DNA of 64,000 bases from Lysinibacillus mangiferihumi (GTDB taxonomy: Bacteria > Bacillota > Bacilli > Bacillales_A > Planococcaceae), in contig NZ_PYWM01000014.1 of the NCBI RefSeq assembly GCF_003049665.1, forward strand, positions 59,599-123,598, read 5' to 3'. Shown piece by piece: positions 8,923 to 18,580 of this stretch. Within the stretch, counting starts at the first letter, position 1. Every line of letters begins with the position of its first letter. Position numbers and translations under genes: made by a program. A model generated the notes under the pieces. The model was not told the origin of the DNA. It ran no database searches and saw only the letters and a program-made list of their open reading frames with translations.

Positions 8923-9096
8923 TTTGCAGTTAAGTCCTTTTAGTGATTTAAAATCGATTGATAATGAAAATAGTAATAGTTATTCCCTATGGAAATAATG
9001 CTAAAGTATCGTATTTGAGAGAAGTTTGAGAGTTACTATTGTTATGCTGATTACGGCATTCATTTTAGAAAAATAAAAAGGGAGAGGAGAAATAGA

Positions 9097-12000
9097 ATGC
9101 ATAATAAGAAATTGTTACATGTTGTGATTATTTTGTTCATGCTACTTAGCTTGCTACCAATAACACCAAAACAAGCAAAAGCAGCATCGTTAAACCAAAT
9201 ATTTCTAGGAGAACCACAAGCGGTATTTTCGGGTAGTCCAATTAGCTTTGGACAAAAAGCAGTAGCTATTGGAAAAGATAGTAATGGTACACTCCACATG
9301 GCAGGAATGGCGGGTTTAACACCCTTTACGTTAAGCGATTTAAAAGGAGTACCAGTCTATCAATTACATACTGAAAGCCCGGAGAAAAATGGATTTAATG
9401 GCACGTCAATGGCTGATTTAGATGGTGATGGTAAACAAGATATTGTGTCAGCAGGGCCAAATGGATCTCTTGAAAGCCCTAATAATATTTATTTATGGAA
9501 CCGTGATAATCAAACATTAACGAAACAATCTACGTTTAATCTATTTTCAAAAGCATTGTATGGAACTAATGTGCAAACAGGAGATGTCAATAATGATGGA
9601 AAAGTCGATGTCATTTGGTTTGGACCTGATGAAATGTATGTTGGTATTAATAATAGTACACCAAATAACCCTTCATTTTTGTTGAAAGAGAATGTGGGTG
9701 GAGATAATCAGTCGGGAAATTATGGTTGTTCTATGGGTGATTTTAATGGTGATGGTAAATTAGACTATATTTGTTCGACAAATAATAGAAATCATAATGA
9801 TTTATTTAAAATTGGACTAGGTAATGGCGATGGTACATTTCAGCTTGAAGCAGTACCTCAAAGATCGGATAGTATAGTCGCACGAGATGTTGCTTCAGAT
9901 GATTTAAATCAAGACGGAAAAGATGATTTTGTATTAGTGAGAGGTAGTTACGCAACGAATTCAATTGAAATATCTGTAGGACTTCGTAATAGTACGAATA
10001 CAGGTTTTGATATAACGCTATTAAGTCGAAGTGCATTTATGAATGGTTCAATTGCAATTGGTGATGTAAATAATGACGGTTACAAGGATATTGCTCTTAA
10101 TACTTTAAATAATGCAAATCAAAAGAAATTAGATATTCACCTTAATAATGGGATAGGTCAATTTAACAGCGCTCCTGATGTTACTACAAGTGGGGAAAAC
10201 ATCGATCAACTATTTATAGAAGATATGAATAATGATGGTGTAAATGATATTTTGACAGTTGGGAGAACTGGAGTAAGCTATTATCCAGTAAATCTATATA
10301 CAGAACTTACTAATTTAGCGCTCGATCAAACGAATATAACGCTTAAACCAAATGCAACAAAACAGTTAACAGCTTTATTTACTCCTGCAAATGCAACATT
10401 TCAAGATGTAACATGGGAATCTAGCTACCCTACGATTGCAACAGTTGACCAAAATGGGTTAGTGACAGGGTTAGCAGAAGGTAGCGCTACAATAACAGTC
10501 ACTTCAACAAAAGATGGTACAAAATTTGCGACATGTAATGTTTTAGTTGGCAATCCACCAACACTGTCTAATTTAACTGTGAGTGAAGGAACACTAAGCC
10601 CTACTTTTGCAGAAGACACAAATGACTATATCGTCCATGTAGATAATGCGGTAACTTCATTAAAGGTAACACCGACAGTGATGGATACTGCCGCTACAAT
10701 AAAAGTACTAGATACAGATGTTACGAGTGAAAGTCCATCTGATGAGCTTTCACTCCAAGTTGGGAAAAATAGTATACCTGTCGTTGTGAAGTCTAGCGAT
10801 GGTATTGAAAATACGTATACTCTAACTGTAATCAGAAACGCAAGTAGCCCATTGGTTACAAGTGCTTCGACTACGGAACATAGCCAAACGCAAAGCGGAT
10901 TAGTTATTACATCAGAAGATGGAAATGCCGTTACACATCTGAAAATTAGTAATATTCAAGGTGGGGCATTATTCAAAAACGATGGTACAACAGTCATCCA
11001 AGAAGGAGATTTTATTACCATTGCAGAAGGGGATAGCGGCTTAAAGTTCACGCCGACACAATATTTAAATTCAGTGGCAAATGATGTCTTTAGTTTTGAT
11101 GTTGCTGCAGCACTTGATACAACAGATAGTGGCTTAAGTAATACGGCTCAAGCTACTATTTCTGTGAGTGAAGTGAATGATGAACCAATCGCGACAGATG
11201 ATACACTATCAGTGAAAGAAAATGCTAAAGCTAAAATCATCACGTTTGCTGAGCTGCTTGCTAATGATAAAGCAGGTCCAGAAAACGAAAACAATCAAAA
11301 ACTTAGCGTGAAATCTGTTGATAATGCAGTGGGCGGAACGGTAGCGATTGAAAATGATGAAATTAAGTTTATCTTAGAAAAGGATTTTAAAGGTCAAACG
11401 GGCTTTCAATATACAATTGTTGATGATGGTACAACTTCTGGAGTAATTGATCCGAAAGAAGCAACAGGAAATGTCGTTTTTTCTGTACAAGAAAACCAAA
11501 TCCCTACTGTCAATGAACCGATTGCAAATCAACAAGGTATTGCAGGTGGCGATGTTATCTCCTTGGACTTGTCAAATACGTTTAAGGACTTAGATAATGA
11601 TTCTTTGACACTATCTGCAACTTCACATAAAGAAGCAATTGCAACAGTTTCAATCAAAGATAATAATCTAAAAATTAACCCATTATCAGCCGGCCAAGCT
11701 ACTATTACTGTTACTGCTGAAGACGACTTTGGAGGCAGAGTTACAACTGATTTTGAAATAACGGTTGTACAACAATTTACTGTTACCTTTGAAGTGAATG
11801 GTGGTAGTAAAGTGCCAGCGCAAAAAGTACAAGTGGGAGCTGTCGCTACAAAACCAAGCGAAAATCCAACGAAGGCTGGATACACTTTTGGCGGTTGGTA
11901 TATGGATCGTGAACTGGCGAAGGTGTTTGATTTTACAAAAGGAATTGAAGGCAATACAACGGTCTACGCGAAGTGGTTCGTTATCTCTAGTGGTGATAGT

Positions 12001-13314
12001 GGTTCTTCTAGTACACCATCAACGTCGGAACCTACTCCAAAGCCGACTCCTACAGAAGATGTAAAAGTACTTGTTAATGGTAAAGAAGAGGCCATTGGTA
12101 AAGCGACAAGCACACAGGTAGGGTCTCAAAAAGTAATGACGGTCACGGTAGATTCTAAAAAATTACAGGAAAAACTAGCAGCAGAAGGTAAAAAAGCTGT
12201 TGTGACTATTCCTGTAAATAATGATGCTGATATCATTATTGGAGAATTAAATGCTCAAATGGTAAAAAATATGCAGAATGAGCAAGCACTAGTAGTGATT
12301 CAAACACCAACAGCTTCTTACACATTGCCAGCTTCACAAATCAATATAGATGCAATTTCTACAGAAATAGGAAAAGATATTGCACTTGAAGACATTAAAG
12401 TACAAATCGAAATTGCGAAGCCTACAAACGATATGGTTAAGTTTGTAGAAAATGTGGCACAACAAGGTAAATTCTCTGTAATGGTTGCACCTATTGAATT
12501 TACTGTAAAAGCGGTAAGTACTATGAAAACGGTTGATGTTACAAGCTTCAATGCTTATGTTCAACGAACAATAACGATACCAAAAGACGTCGAAGCAAGC
12601 AAAATTACAACGGCGATCGTCGTTAAACAAGACGGCACAGCACAACATGTACCGACAAAAGTGATACAAAAAGAAGGAAAGTACTATGCGGTTATTAATA
12701 GTTTAACAAATAGTACGTATGCTCTTGTTTGGAATCCTATTGAATTTACCGATGTGGCTAATCATTGGTCAAAAGAGGCTGTGAATAATCTTGGCTCTCG
12801 AATGATTATTAATGGAGTACGTGAGGGCATATTTGCACCTAATCAAGATATAACACGTGCACAATTTGCTGCTATTATAGTCCGTGCACTCGGTTTAAAA
12901 ACAGATGATCGTACTAGTCATTATGAAGATGTAACAACAGATGCATGGTATGCAAGTTATATAAATGCTGCAAGTGAATACAAGCTTATTCAAGGTTACA
13001 GCAATGGTAACTTTGGGCCGAATGATAAAATTACACGTCAGCAAGCAATAACTATTTTAGCGCGTGCTTTGTTGTTAACCGATGTAGATACAACGATTTC
13101 AGAGCAAGAAGCGGCAACTATTTTAGCTGCGTTTATAGATGAAGGACAAATTGCCGAATATGCTAAATCTCCTATTGCAGTTGCAGTAAAAACAGGTTTA
13201 GTAACAGGTAAGGCAAATAAAACAATCGCGCCAACTGCCAACATTTCACGTGCAGAAGTGGCGGTAATAATCGAACGCTTCTTAAAGAAAGCGGAGCTTA
13301 TTAATTCAAAGTAA
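9097..13314 (+). CDS. Large SLH-anchored surface protein with FG-GAP, Ig-like and cadherin-like domains
   Basis: 1405 residues. Signal peptide about 1-31 (ends AKAAS). Residues about 105-390 hold at least six FG-GAP/VCBS calcium-type repeats (DLDGDGKQDIV, DVNNDGKVDVIW, DFNGDGKLDYI, DLNQDGKDDFV, DVNNDGYKDIA, DMNNDGVNDIL). Next come a Big_2 Ig-like domain (about 405-485, GLVTGLAEGSATITV), a cadherin-like beta-sandwich domain (about 488-580), further cadherin-like modules to about 900, and a Listeria-Bacteroides repeat (about 905-970, GYTFGGWYMDRE..YAKW). After a Ser/Thr/Pro linker, three SLH domains (about 1210-1400, FTDVANHWSKEAV first) bind secondary wall polymer. The role is probably adhesion or S-layer associated; the ligand is unknown. 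GGAGAGG precedes the ATG. Confidence 0.9.
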   Translation: MHNKKLLHVVIILFMLLSLLPITPKQAKAASLNQIFLGEPQAVFSGSPISFGQKAVAIGKDSNGTLHMAGMAGLTPFTLSDLKGVPVYQLHTESPEKNGFNGTSMADLDGDGKQDIVSAGPNGSLESPNNIYLWNRDNQTLTKQSTFNLFSKALYGTNVQTGDVNNDGKVDVIWFGPDEMYVGINNSTPNNPSFLLKENVGGDNQSGNYGCSMGDFNGDGKLDYICSTNNRNHNDLFKIGLGNGDGTFQLEAVPQRSDSIVARDVASDDLNQDGKDDFVLVRGSYATNSIEISVGLRNSTNTGFDITLLSRSAFMNGSIAIGDVNNDGYKDIALNTLNNANQKKLDIHLNNGIGQFNSAPDVTTSGENIDQLFIEDMNNDGVNDILTVGRTGVSYYPVNLYTELTNLALDQTNITLKPNATKQLTALFTPANATFQDVTWESSYPTIATVDQNGLVTGLAEGSATITVTSTKDGTKFATCNVLVGNPPTLSNLTVSEGTLSPTFAEDTNDYIVHVDNAVTSLKVTPTVMDTAATIKVLDTDVTSESPSDELSLQVGKNSIPVVVKSSDGIENTYTLTVIRNASSPLVTSASTTEHSQTQSGLVITSEDGNAVTHLKISNIQGGALFKNDGTTVIQEGDFITIAEGDSGLKFTPTQYLNSVANDVFSFDVAAALDTTDSGLSNTAQATISVSEVNDEPIATDDTLSVKENAKAKIITFAELLANDKAGPENENNQKLSVKSVDNAVGGTVAIENDEIKFILEKDFKGQTGFQYTIVDDGTTSGVIDPKEATGNVVFSVQENQIPTVNEPIANQQGIAGGDVISLDLSNTFKDLDNDSLTLSATSHKEAIATVSIKDNNLKINPLSAGQATITVTAEDDFGGRVTTDFEITVVQQFTVTFEVNGGSKVPAQKVQVGAVATKPSENPTKAGYTFGGWYMDRELAKVFDFTKGIEGNTTVYAKWFVISSGDSGSSSTPSTSEPTPKPTPTEDVKVLVNGKEEAIGKATSTQVGSQKVMTVTVDSKKLQEKLAAEGKKAVVTIPVNNDADIIIGELNAQMVKNMQNEQALVVIQTPTASYTLPASQINIDAISTEIGKDIALEDIKVQIEIAKPTNDMVKFVENVAQQGKFSVMVAPIEFTVKAVSTMKTVDVTSFNAYVQRTITIPKDVEASKITTAIVVKQDGTAQHVPTKVIQKEGKYYAVINSLTNSTYALVWNPIEFTDVANHWSKEAVNNLGSRMIINGVREGIFAPNQDITRAQFAAIIVRALGLKTDDRTSHYEDVTTDAWYASYINAASEYKLIQGYSNGNFGPNDKITRQQAITILARALLLTDVDTTISEQEAATILAAFIDEGQIAEYAKSPIAVAVKTGLVTGKANKTIAPTANISRAEVAVIIERFLKKAELINSK

Positions 13315-13328
13315 TAGACAATAATGTA

Positions 13329-13366
13329 GGGCACTTCTATTTATAATGAATAGAATGTGCCCTGTG
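13329..13366 (+). terminator. Intrinsic terminator after the surface-protein gene
   Basis: GGGCACTTCTATT pairs with AATAGAATGTGCCC around a short loop. The T-run is weak, but the position between two converging genes fits termination. Confidence 0.6.
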
Positions 13367-13469
13367 TTTATTTTTATAATTTTTTGTTGCAGGACTTTTA
13401 ACATAGCCGTGAACCTTAGCCTTAGCGTCCGCCATCTTCCAATCAACCGTCCAATGTATTTAACATCTA

Positions 13470-14528
13470 CTAGATTTTAAAATTGATTTTAATAACCCCT
13501 GTTTCTTTTAAGGCGAACAATAAGATGATAACAAATGGCCCTACAAGTAAGCCGATGATACCGAATAGTTGTAGACCGACAAACATCGCTATTAATGTTG
13601 GCAGAGGAGATAAACCGATATGTGCGCCCATTACTTTAGGCTCGACAGTTCGACGAATAATTAATAAAATAGCTGCAAGAACAAAGAGCTTAATGGCAAT
13701 CGATGTATTCCCCATCAAAAGGTGGTAAGTTCCCCAAGGCGCTAAAATAATAATGGAGCCGAGGAACGGGATAACATCAATAATCCAAATAATAAAAGTC
13801 ATTGTTAGCGCAAATTTTGGTTGAATAAGGAGTAACCCAACAAATGTAACTCCGGCAATGATAAAGCTAACAAGAACTTGTGCCTTCATAAAACCGAAAA
13901 ATGCATCTTTTAAACGGTTCGTAATAATTTTTAATTTCTTTTCTGTTGATGGCTTTAAATATTTATAAGTTATCTGTTTTAATTTAGGTAAATCGAGCAT
14001 AAATAAAAATAGAGCAATCATATAAACGAGAAGACTAATAAAGAGGCTTGGAATTTGTGAAAAGAAGGTCGTAACTTTGGTATAATTAAAGAAGTTTAAA
14101 AAAGATTCTTCAATTTTCTTAATAAAGTCGGTTGCCGTTTTTTGAAGTGAGGAACTCACTTCAGTCGGAAAGTCTTCTGTATATTTTGAAATATTCTCTT
14201 GCATATGCCCCCACATCTCAGATAGCTTAGAAATATAGTAAGGTGCTTGTTTGGAAATGGAAATTATTTGCGACATTAGTTGTGTAATAGTAAAGTAACA
14301 GATAATAGAAATAAAAATAACACTTACTATGTATATAAATGCAACAGCTATTTTCCGAGACATTTTCCATTTTCGTTTAAAAAACATGACAATGGGTTCC
14401 AATAAAAAAGCTGTAACACCCGCTAATAGTATGGGCACGGAGACTGGTATGATAAAATATGCAGCTACTAGTAGGCATATAATCGCTAGCGTTCGTATAA
14501 TCAACTTTCGAGTTATCGATCTATTCAT
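13470..14528 (-). CDS. AI-2E family membrane permease (YtvI-like)
   Basis: 352 residues with an N-terminal pair of membrane segments, a polar central region (about 85-150), and a C-terminal membrane half ending in the typical run of Gly/Pro-rich helices (VDVIPFLGSII-like, then RRTVEPKVMGAHIGLSPL). This is the AI-2E/UPF0118 family; members are Na+/H+ antiporters or small-molecule exporters, and AI-2 transport is not general. AAAGGAGAGC precedes the start on the minus strand. It converges with the surface-protein gene. A second, diverged member is at 32122. Confidence 0.85.
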   Translation of the reverse strand: MNRSITRKLIIRTLAIICLLVAAYFIIPVSVPILLAGVTAFLLEPIVMFFKRKWKMSRKIAVAFIYIVSVIFISIICYFTITQLMSQIISISKQAPYYISKLSEMWGHMQENISKYTEDFPTEVSSSLQKTATDFIKKIEESFLNFFNYTKVTTFFSQIPSLFISLLVYMIALFLFMLDLPKLKQITYKYLKPSTEKKLKIITNRLKDAFFGFMKAQVLVSFIIAGVTFVGLLLIQPKFALTMTFIIWIIDVIPFLGSIIILAPWGTYHLLMGNTSIAIKLFVLAAILLIIRRTVEPKVMGAHIGLSPLPTLIAMFVGLQLFGIIGLLVGPFVIILLFALKETGVIKINFKI

Positions 14529-14622
14529 AAGCTCTCCTTTTTATCATTAATTTAAGTACAGTGTAACACAATAAAATTAAAATTTAAAAACGTTCTGAAA
14601 GTAATGAAGGTAGGGATAAATC

Positions 14623-15177
14623 ATGGAAAAAGAGATTTTGGAGCTTTTTAGTAATTTAACAGAGCGTGACCGTGAAATTGAATATGAGTCTTATAGAAAA
14701 CTGATGAAGATTGTGCAAGAACCAGTAGATTGGACATATGCAGTTTGGGAACAACTTGTTAAAGCCCTTACATATAATAATGGACATGCGCGTGCGCGTG
14801 CTGCACAGTTTTTATGTGCGTTAGCAGCGAAGAGTGATCCAGAAGAGCGTGTTCTTGATGATTTTCTAAAAATCTGGGCAGTGACGTATGATGAAGGTAA
14901 AGTAACAGCAAGACATGCATTACAAGCAATCTGGCAAATAGGACTTGCTGGACAGGTTCAAAGAGATTTAATTGTTTCTTATTTAGCAAAAAGGTTCCAA
15001 ACTTGTATCGATGAAAAGCAACCATCACTTATTCGTTATGATATAATTGTCTCTTTCAAGAAGTTATTTGATGCTACTAATGATCATAAACTATTGGATA
15101 TTGCGATGAGATTAATTGATGAAGAGCAAGATACAAAATGTAAAAAGAAATATAAAACAGCCATCCGTTTAACATAG
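14623..15177 (+). CDS. Helical repeat-like hypothetical protein
   Basis: 184 residues, soluble, almost all predicted helical. The pattern of paired helices (ALTYNNGHARARAAQFLCALAAKS, KVTARHALQAIWQIGLAG, LIRYDIIVSFKKLFD) looks like HEAT or ARM-type repeats that mediate protein contacts. No catalytic motif is seen. GTAGGGA precedes the ATG. I do not recognise a named family. Confidence 0.7.
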   Translation: MEKEILELFSNLTERDREIEYESYRKLMKIVQEPVDWTYAVWEQLVKALTYNNGHARARAAQFLCALAAKSDPEERVLDDFLKIWAVTYDEGKVTARHALQAIWQIGLAGQVQRDLIVSYLAKRFQTCIDEKQPSLIRYDIIVSFKKLFDATNDHKLLDIAMRLIDEEQDTKCKKKYKTAIRLT

Positions 15178-15193
15178 CGAGATGGCTATTTTT
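15159..15193 (+). terminator. Intrinsic terminator overlapping the 3' end of the helical gene
   Basis: AGCCATC and GATGGCT arms with a 15-base loop, then ATTTTTG. The stem begins inside the last codons. Confidence 0.6.
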
Positions 15194-15450
15194 GTGGCTG
15201 AGCATGTCATTTTGAAGAAAGAAAGGTTATTGTTATAATGATAAAAACAGTATTTTTGATTCATATTAATATAGGTCTTATTTACTTACATAGTTTTTAG
15301 TATGCAATAGTTACTAGATTTCCAAAAAAGCGACAAGTATAAAACCATTTGTTGAGGAATACGCAACGTAATTGTTCACGCAATATAAAGGGTGGAAGGT
15401 TATAGTTGATCATTCTATATAAAAAATAGTAATTAGAAAGGGTCGAGATA
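15194..15450. other. AT-rich intergenic region before the peroxidase gene
   Basis: No credible gene. It presumably holds the promoter of the glutathione peroxidase gene; no operator is recognised. Confidence 0.3.
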
Positions 15451-15996
15451 ATGGGTATTTATAATTATTTAGTAAAGAAGCCAAACGGTGAAATTTTATC
15501 AATGGAAACGTATCGTGGAAAGACGATGCTAATTGTCAACACAGCCAACCAATGTGATTTTACATATCAATTCGAAGATTTACAGAAAATGTATGATAAA
15601 TATGGCAAGGATAATTTCGTTGTGCTAGGTTTCCCTTGTAATCAATTTGGGGAACAAAACCCAGAAGATGGAGCAAAGACGATTAAACTTTGTCAAATTA
15701 ACTACGGGGTAACATTCCCGATTTTTGAAATAGTTCAGGTAAATGGCGAAGGGACACATCCATTATTCAATTATTTAAAGCACGAAGTAGATTTTCGTGA
15801 ATTCGGCAAAGCCAATATGCAGGAAAAGATGTTAGCGGAGTCAATTATCCAAATCTCTCCTAGCTTTTTAGATGGGCGTAATATTCGTTGGAACTTTACG
15901 AAATTTTTAGTAGATAATCAAGGTAATACAGTTGAACGCTTCGAACCAACCGATTCCCAACTAGATATTGAGCAAGCAATTGAAAAAATTTTATAG
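15451..15996 (+). CDS. bsaA: Glutathione peroxidase family protein (BsaA-like)
   Basis: 181 residues in the thioredoxin-like Gpx fold, somewhat longer than the usual 160. The peroxidatic cysteine is in VNTANQCDFTYQFEDLQ; the selenocysteine position of animal enzymes is Cys here. The second family motif VLGFPCNQFGEQNP and the later RWNFTKFLVD are present. In bacteria without glutathione these reduce hydroperoxides with thioredoxin. AAAGGGTCGAG precedes the ATG. The residue after the peroxidatic Cys is Asp-Phe rather than the common Gly-Phe. Confidence 0.88.
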   Translation: MGIYNYLVKKPNGEILSMETYRGKTMLIVNTANQCDFTYQFEDLQKMYDKYGKDNFVVLGFPCNQFGEQNPEDGAKTIKLCQINYGVTFPIFEIVQVNGEGTHPLFNYLKHEVDFREFGKANMQEKMLAESIIQISPSFLDGRNIRWNFTKFLVDNQGNTVERFEPTDSQLDIEQAIEKIL

Positions 15997-16164
15997 CTAG
16001 TTCTTTTAGTCAGAATTATTAGGAAAGAATAACGAATAGCTGGTCACGATGTAGAAATAGTGCTAAGTACTGTGTGGATATATTCGATTATACTTCAATC
16101 TCATAACTATTTTTTTAAATCCATATATGATAAACTGCTATTCAAGTGAATAATTCTTGCAGAA

Positions 16165-16345
16165 TAATGGTGCTAATTTTAGCATAATCGGGAATTCGGT
16201 GTAAGACCGAGGCTGTTTCCGCAACTGTAAGTACAAAAATCATAATACATGCCACTGTCCAAAGACAACAGGATGGGAAGGCTTTATGAGCGCTACGAAA
16301 TGAAGGTGGCAAACTGTACGAGCCAGGAGACCGATCGTTATTTAA
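16165..16345 (+). ncRNA. Cobalamin (AdoCbl-type) riboswitch
   Basis: The conserved blocks appear in order: GGGAATTCGGTGTAAGACCG (16190-16209), GGCTGTTTCCGCAACTGTAA, and the B12 box AGCCAGGAGACCGATC (from 16321). Spacing and order match the cobalamin riboswitch consensus. It is followed within about 100 bases by a terminator and then two genes linked to cobalamin, so it should switch off transcription when cobalamin is abundant. A short frame through it (16249-16512) is a shadow. Confidence 0.92.
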
Positions 16346-16426
16346 TGTATAAAAACTCTTCGGAAGCTAGGAGGATATACGGCAAATACATTAGCTGTCT
16401 TCGTCAGACAACACTATATATGCTAT

Positions 16427-16459
16427 TTTCGTCGTTCCCTAGGGAGCGACGTTTTTTTT
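16427..16459 (+). terminator. Riboswitch expression-platform terminator
   Basis: CGTCGTTCCC and GGGAGCGACG form a stem followed by eight T residues, between the riboswitch and the first gene. An upstream segment (TAGCTGTCTTCGTCAGAC) could take part in an alternative pairing. Confidence 0.75.
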
Positions 16460-16508
16460 ATGCACCTTTTAAGCAAAATCTGTTCATGAAAGAAAGAAGG
16501 GATTACAG

Positions 16509-17051
16509 ATGAAAAAAGATGCGCGTTATTCTTGTTACCCGTTCATGCGTGAAAAAATATCTACAGTTGATTTTGAAATCCGTACAGATAGTTTAACAAC
16601 GCATATAGGTGTAGCATTGGCTGCTGTAAAAGCCGAAGAAGTTGAAGTAGTCGGGGCAGATTTGTTGACTATTTTGCCAATGGCATACCATGTCAATGGC
16701 TCGGTACGTGGCAAACTTGCGGTAACGGAAGAAGATTTGTCATGGCTCAGTGGTCGTTATGATTTTTATGTAGGACATGTAAAGGAACAAATTCAAAATT
16801 TTGTTTTGCCACAAGGCACGGGGGCTGCAACTGCGCTTCACTTATGTCGGAGTGAGGCAAAAAAATCGTACCGTGTGCTACATAAAGTGTCAGAGGAAAG
16901 GGAAGTACCGGCCATTCTTTTCGACTACTTAGGATTACTAGCTAATGTATTTTTTGTTATGGCTGTTTACATGAATCAACAGGCTGGAATCGCTGAAATC
17001 CCGTTTATTAGCAAATCATATCCAATGAAGAAAAAGAAGGAGAATGAATAA
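16509..17051 (+). CDS. PduO-type cobalamin adenosyltransferase homologue
   Basis: 180 residues, helical. The C-terminal half carries the remnant of the PduO/MMAB motif: LPQGTGAATALHLCRSEAKKSYR against the usual PGG..AA.LH..R...RRAER. The N-terminal ATP-binding TRxGDxGxT-type segment is not recognisable. It lies directly under a cobalamin riboswitch and overlaps a BtuF-like gene, so it may adenosylate, bind or chaperone corrinoid after uptake. Whether it is catalytically active is doubtful from the sequence. AGAAGG precedes the ATG. Confidence 0.6.
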   Translation: MKKDARYSCYPFMREKISTVDFEIRTDSLTTHIGVALAAVKAEEVEVVGADLLTILPMAYHVNGSVRGKLAVTEEDLSWLSGRYDFYVGHVKEQIQNFVLPQGTGAATALHLCRSEAKKSYRVLHKVSEEREVPAILFDYLGLLANVFFVMAVYMNQQAGIAEIPFISKSYPMKKKKENE

Positions 17052-18012
17052 AGTGAAAAAACTATTAAAATTCCAATGGCTTACTGTGTTAATGCTTGCG
17101 CTTGTATTGACAGGATGCGGCACAGCAGATAAAGCGAAAAATGACGATATATCTAAATCGGACCAACAAGTTGAGCAAAGTGGCTATAAAGTTACGGATG
17201 ATCGTGATGTAGAAGTAGCATTTGATGCAGTTCCGAAAACAGTTGTGTCATTACAACCAAGTAACACAGAAATTTTATTTGCACTAGGTGTTGGCGATAA
17301 AGTTGTCGGAGCTACAAAATATGATACGTACCCAGAAGAAGCAAAAAACATCGAACGTGTGTCAGATTCAGTGACATTTAATAGCGAACGAATTGTAGCC
17401 TTAAAGCCAGATGTTGTCATTGCGTACTCTACAGGAAATGAAGAGACACTTGATGCACTAAAAGGCCTTGAAGATGCGGGTGTGAAAGTATTTGTTATTC
17501 AATCAGCTGCATCATTTGAAGATGTCTATGGAGATATTCAACAACTTGCTGAAGTGATGGGTGTACAAGATAAAGGTGAGCAATTAAACAAAGAGATTAA
17601 AGCGAAAATTGCTGATGTTCAAGCAAAAGTAAAAAGTGTAGAAACACCAAAAAATGTTTACTTAGAAATTAGCCCAAAACCTGATATTTATACAACAGCA
17701 GCTGGTACTTTCCAACAGGAAATTTTAAATGCTGCAAATGTCAACAATGTATTTGGTGACCAAACAGGATGGGTAAAGGTGGCAGAGGAAGATGTTATTG
17801 CGAAAAACCCTCAAGTTATTATAACAACGGTCAACTATGTAAAAGACCCAGTAGGGGAAATTCTAGGCCGTGATGGATGGAATACGATTACAGCTATTCA
17901 AGATAAAGCGGTAAATGCTATTGATACAGATATTTCAAATCGTCCAGGACCTCGTATCGGGGAAGCTGTTGAGATGGTTGCAAAAGCTGTATATCCTGAG
18001 TTATTTAAATAA
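17044..18012 (+). CDS. btuF: BtuF-like cobalamin-binding lipoprotein
   Basis: 322 residues. A lipoprotein signal ends in LVLTGC (Cys about 25), followed by a charged linker and a periplasmic-binding-protein class III domain with SLQPSNTEILFALGVGDKVVG, the usual start of BtuF/FepB-type binding domains, and a closing SNRPGPRIGEAVEMVAKA. It overlaps the upstream gene by 8 bases; a GTG at 17053 with better ribosome spacing is an alternative start. Control by the cobalamin riboswitch upstream supports vitamin B12 as ligand. The permease and ATPase genes are not next to it and must be elsewhere. Confidence 0.85.
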   Translation: MNKVKKLLKFQWLTVLMLALVLTGCGTADKAKNDDISKSDQQVEQSGYKVTDDRDVEVAFDAVPKTVVSLQPSNTEILFALGVGDKVVGATKYDTYPEEAKNIERVSDSVTFNSERIVALKPDVVIAYSTGNEETLDALKGLEDAGVKVFVIQSAASFEDVYGDIQQLAEVMGVQDKGEQLNKEIKAKIADVQAKVKSVETPKNVYLEISPKPDIYTTAAGTFQQEILNAANVNNVFGDQTGWVKVAEEDVIAKNPQVIITTVNYVKDPVGEILGRDGWNTITAIQDKAVNAIDTDISNRPGPRIGEAVEMVAKAVYPELFK

Positions 18013-18047
18013 GGATAAACGGTAAAAACCTTTCATATTAGCTTTAG

Positions 18048-18367
18048 GCAAAAGAGAAAAGAGGCTGGGACATAACCTTAAAATCTTAAATAGAGGTACA
18101 TTGGTTTTGATAAATTTTTGCTAAGAAAATATATAGAACATATTTACTATTATTTCTTTTGCAATGAATAATAAATTAGAAGGGTTCACTAGTTGTTGGT
18201 AGCGGAGGTGGTGACTCTAGCGGGAAAAGCACATTATGTTAGACGCAACAGACCGCGCGTAGCGAGGGTTGCGGCTTACGGTGTGCCCGCAGAAAGCACC
18301 GCCGAAGCGGACAATAACGGCGCAGCAAAAAAGTGTTAGATTGACTGCCATCAATCTAACACTTTTT
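18048..18367 (-). repeat. Dispersed intergenic repeat, inverted full-length copy
   Basis: Read on the minus strand it has the same order as the copy at 3469: terminator hairpin (18327-18367; AAAAAGTGTTAGATTGA with its complement), core with GTCCGCTTCGGCGGTGC and GTAAGCCGCAACCCTCGC, CAACAACTAGTGAACCCTTC, AT-rich tail, and finally a TTATGTCCCAGCCTCTTTT end. The hairpin is symmetric and could end transcription of btuF. A short partial core (CTATGCCGTTGTTGCC) follows at about 18394. The rest to 18580 shows no gene. Confidence 0.8.
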
Positions 18368-18580
18368 CTCTTTTGTCCCATTATCTGTTTTTGCTATGCC
18401 GTTGTTGCCTGCTGGCATTTCTTCCTTTGTAGAAAGTATTCGCCTTAGCGGACAATAGCGTTATTCATGTTTTAAAATAAATATAGTTGAATAAATAAGG
18501 CATTGGATAATTGGTATTATCTTTGTTTGTTCTATAAAATAGAAGTAGAAATGATTGCTAACATAAGGGAGGCGTAGTGG

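Noticed and set aside
16249..16512. 87-codon frame before the PduO-type gene
   Set aside because: It lies inside the cobalamin riboswitch and its terminator.
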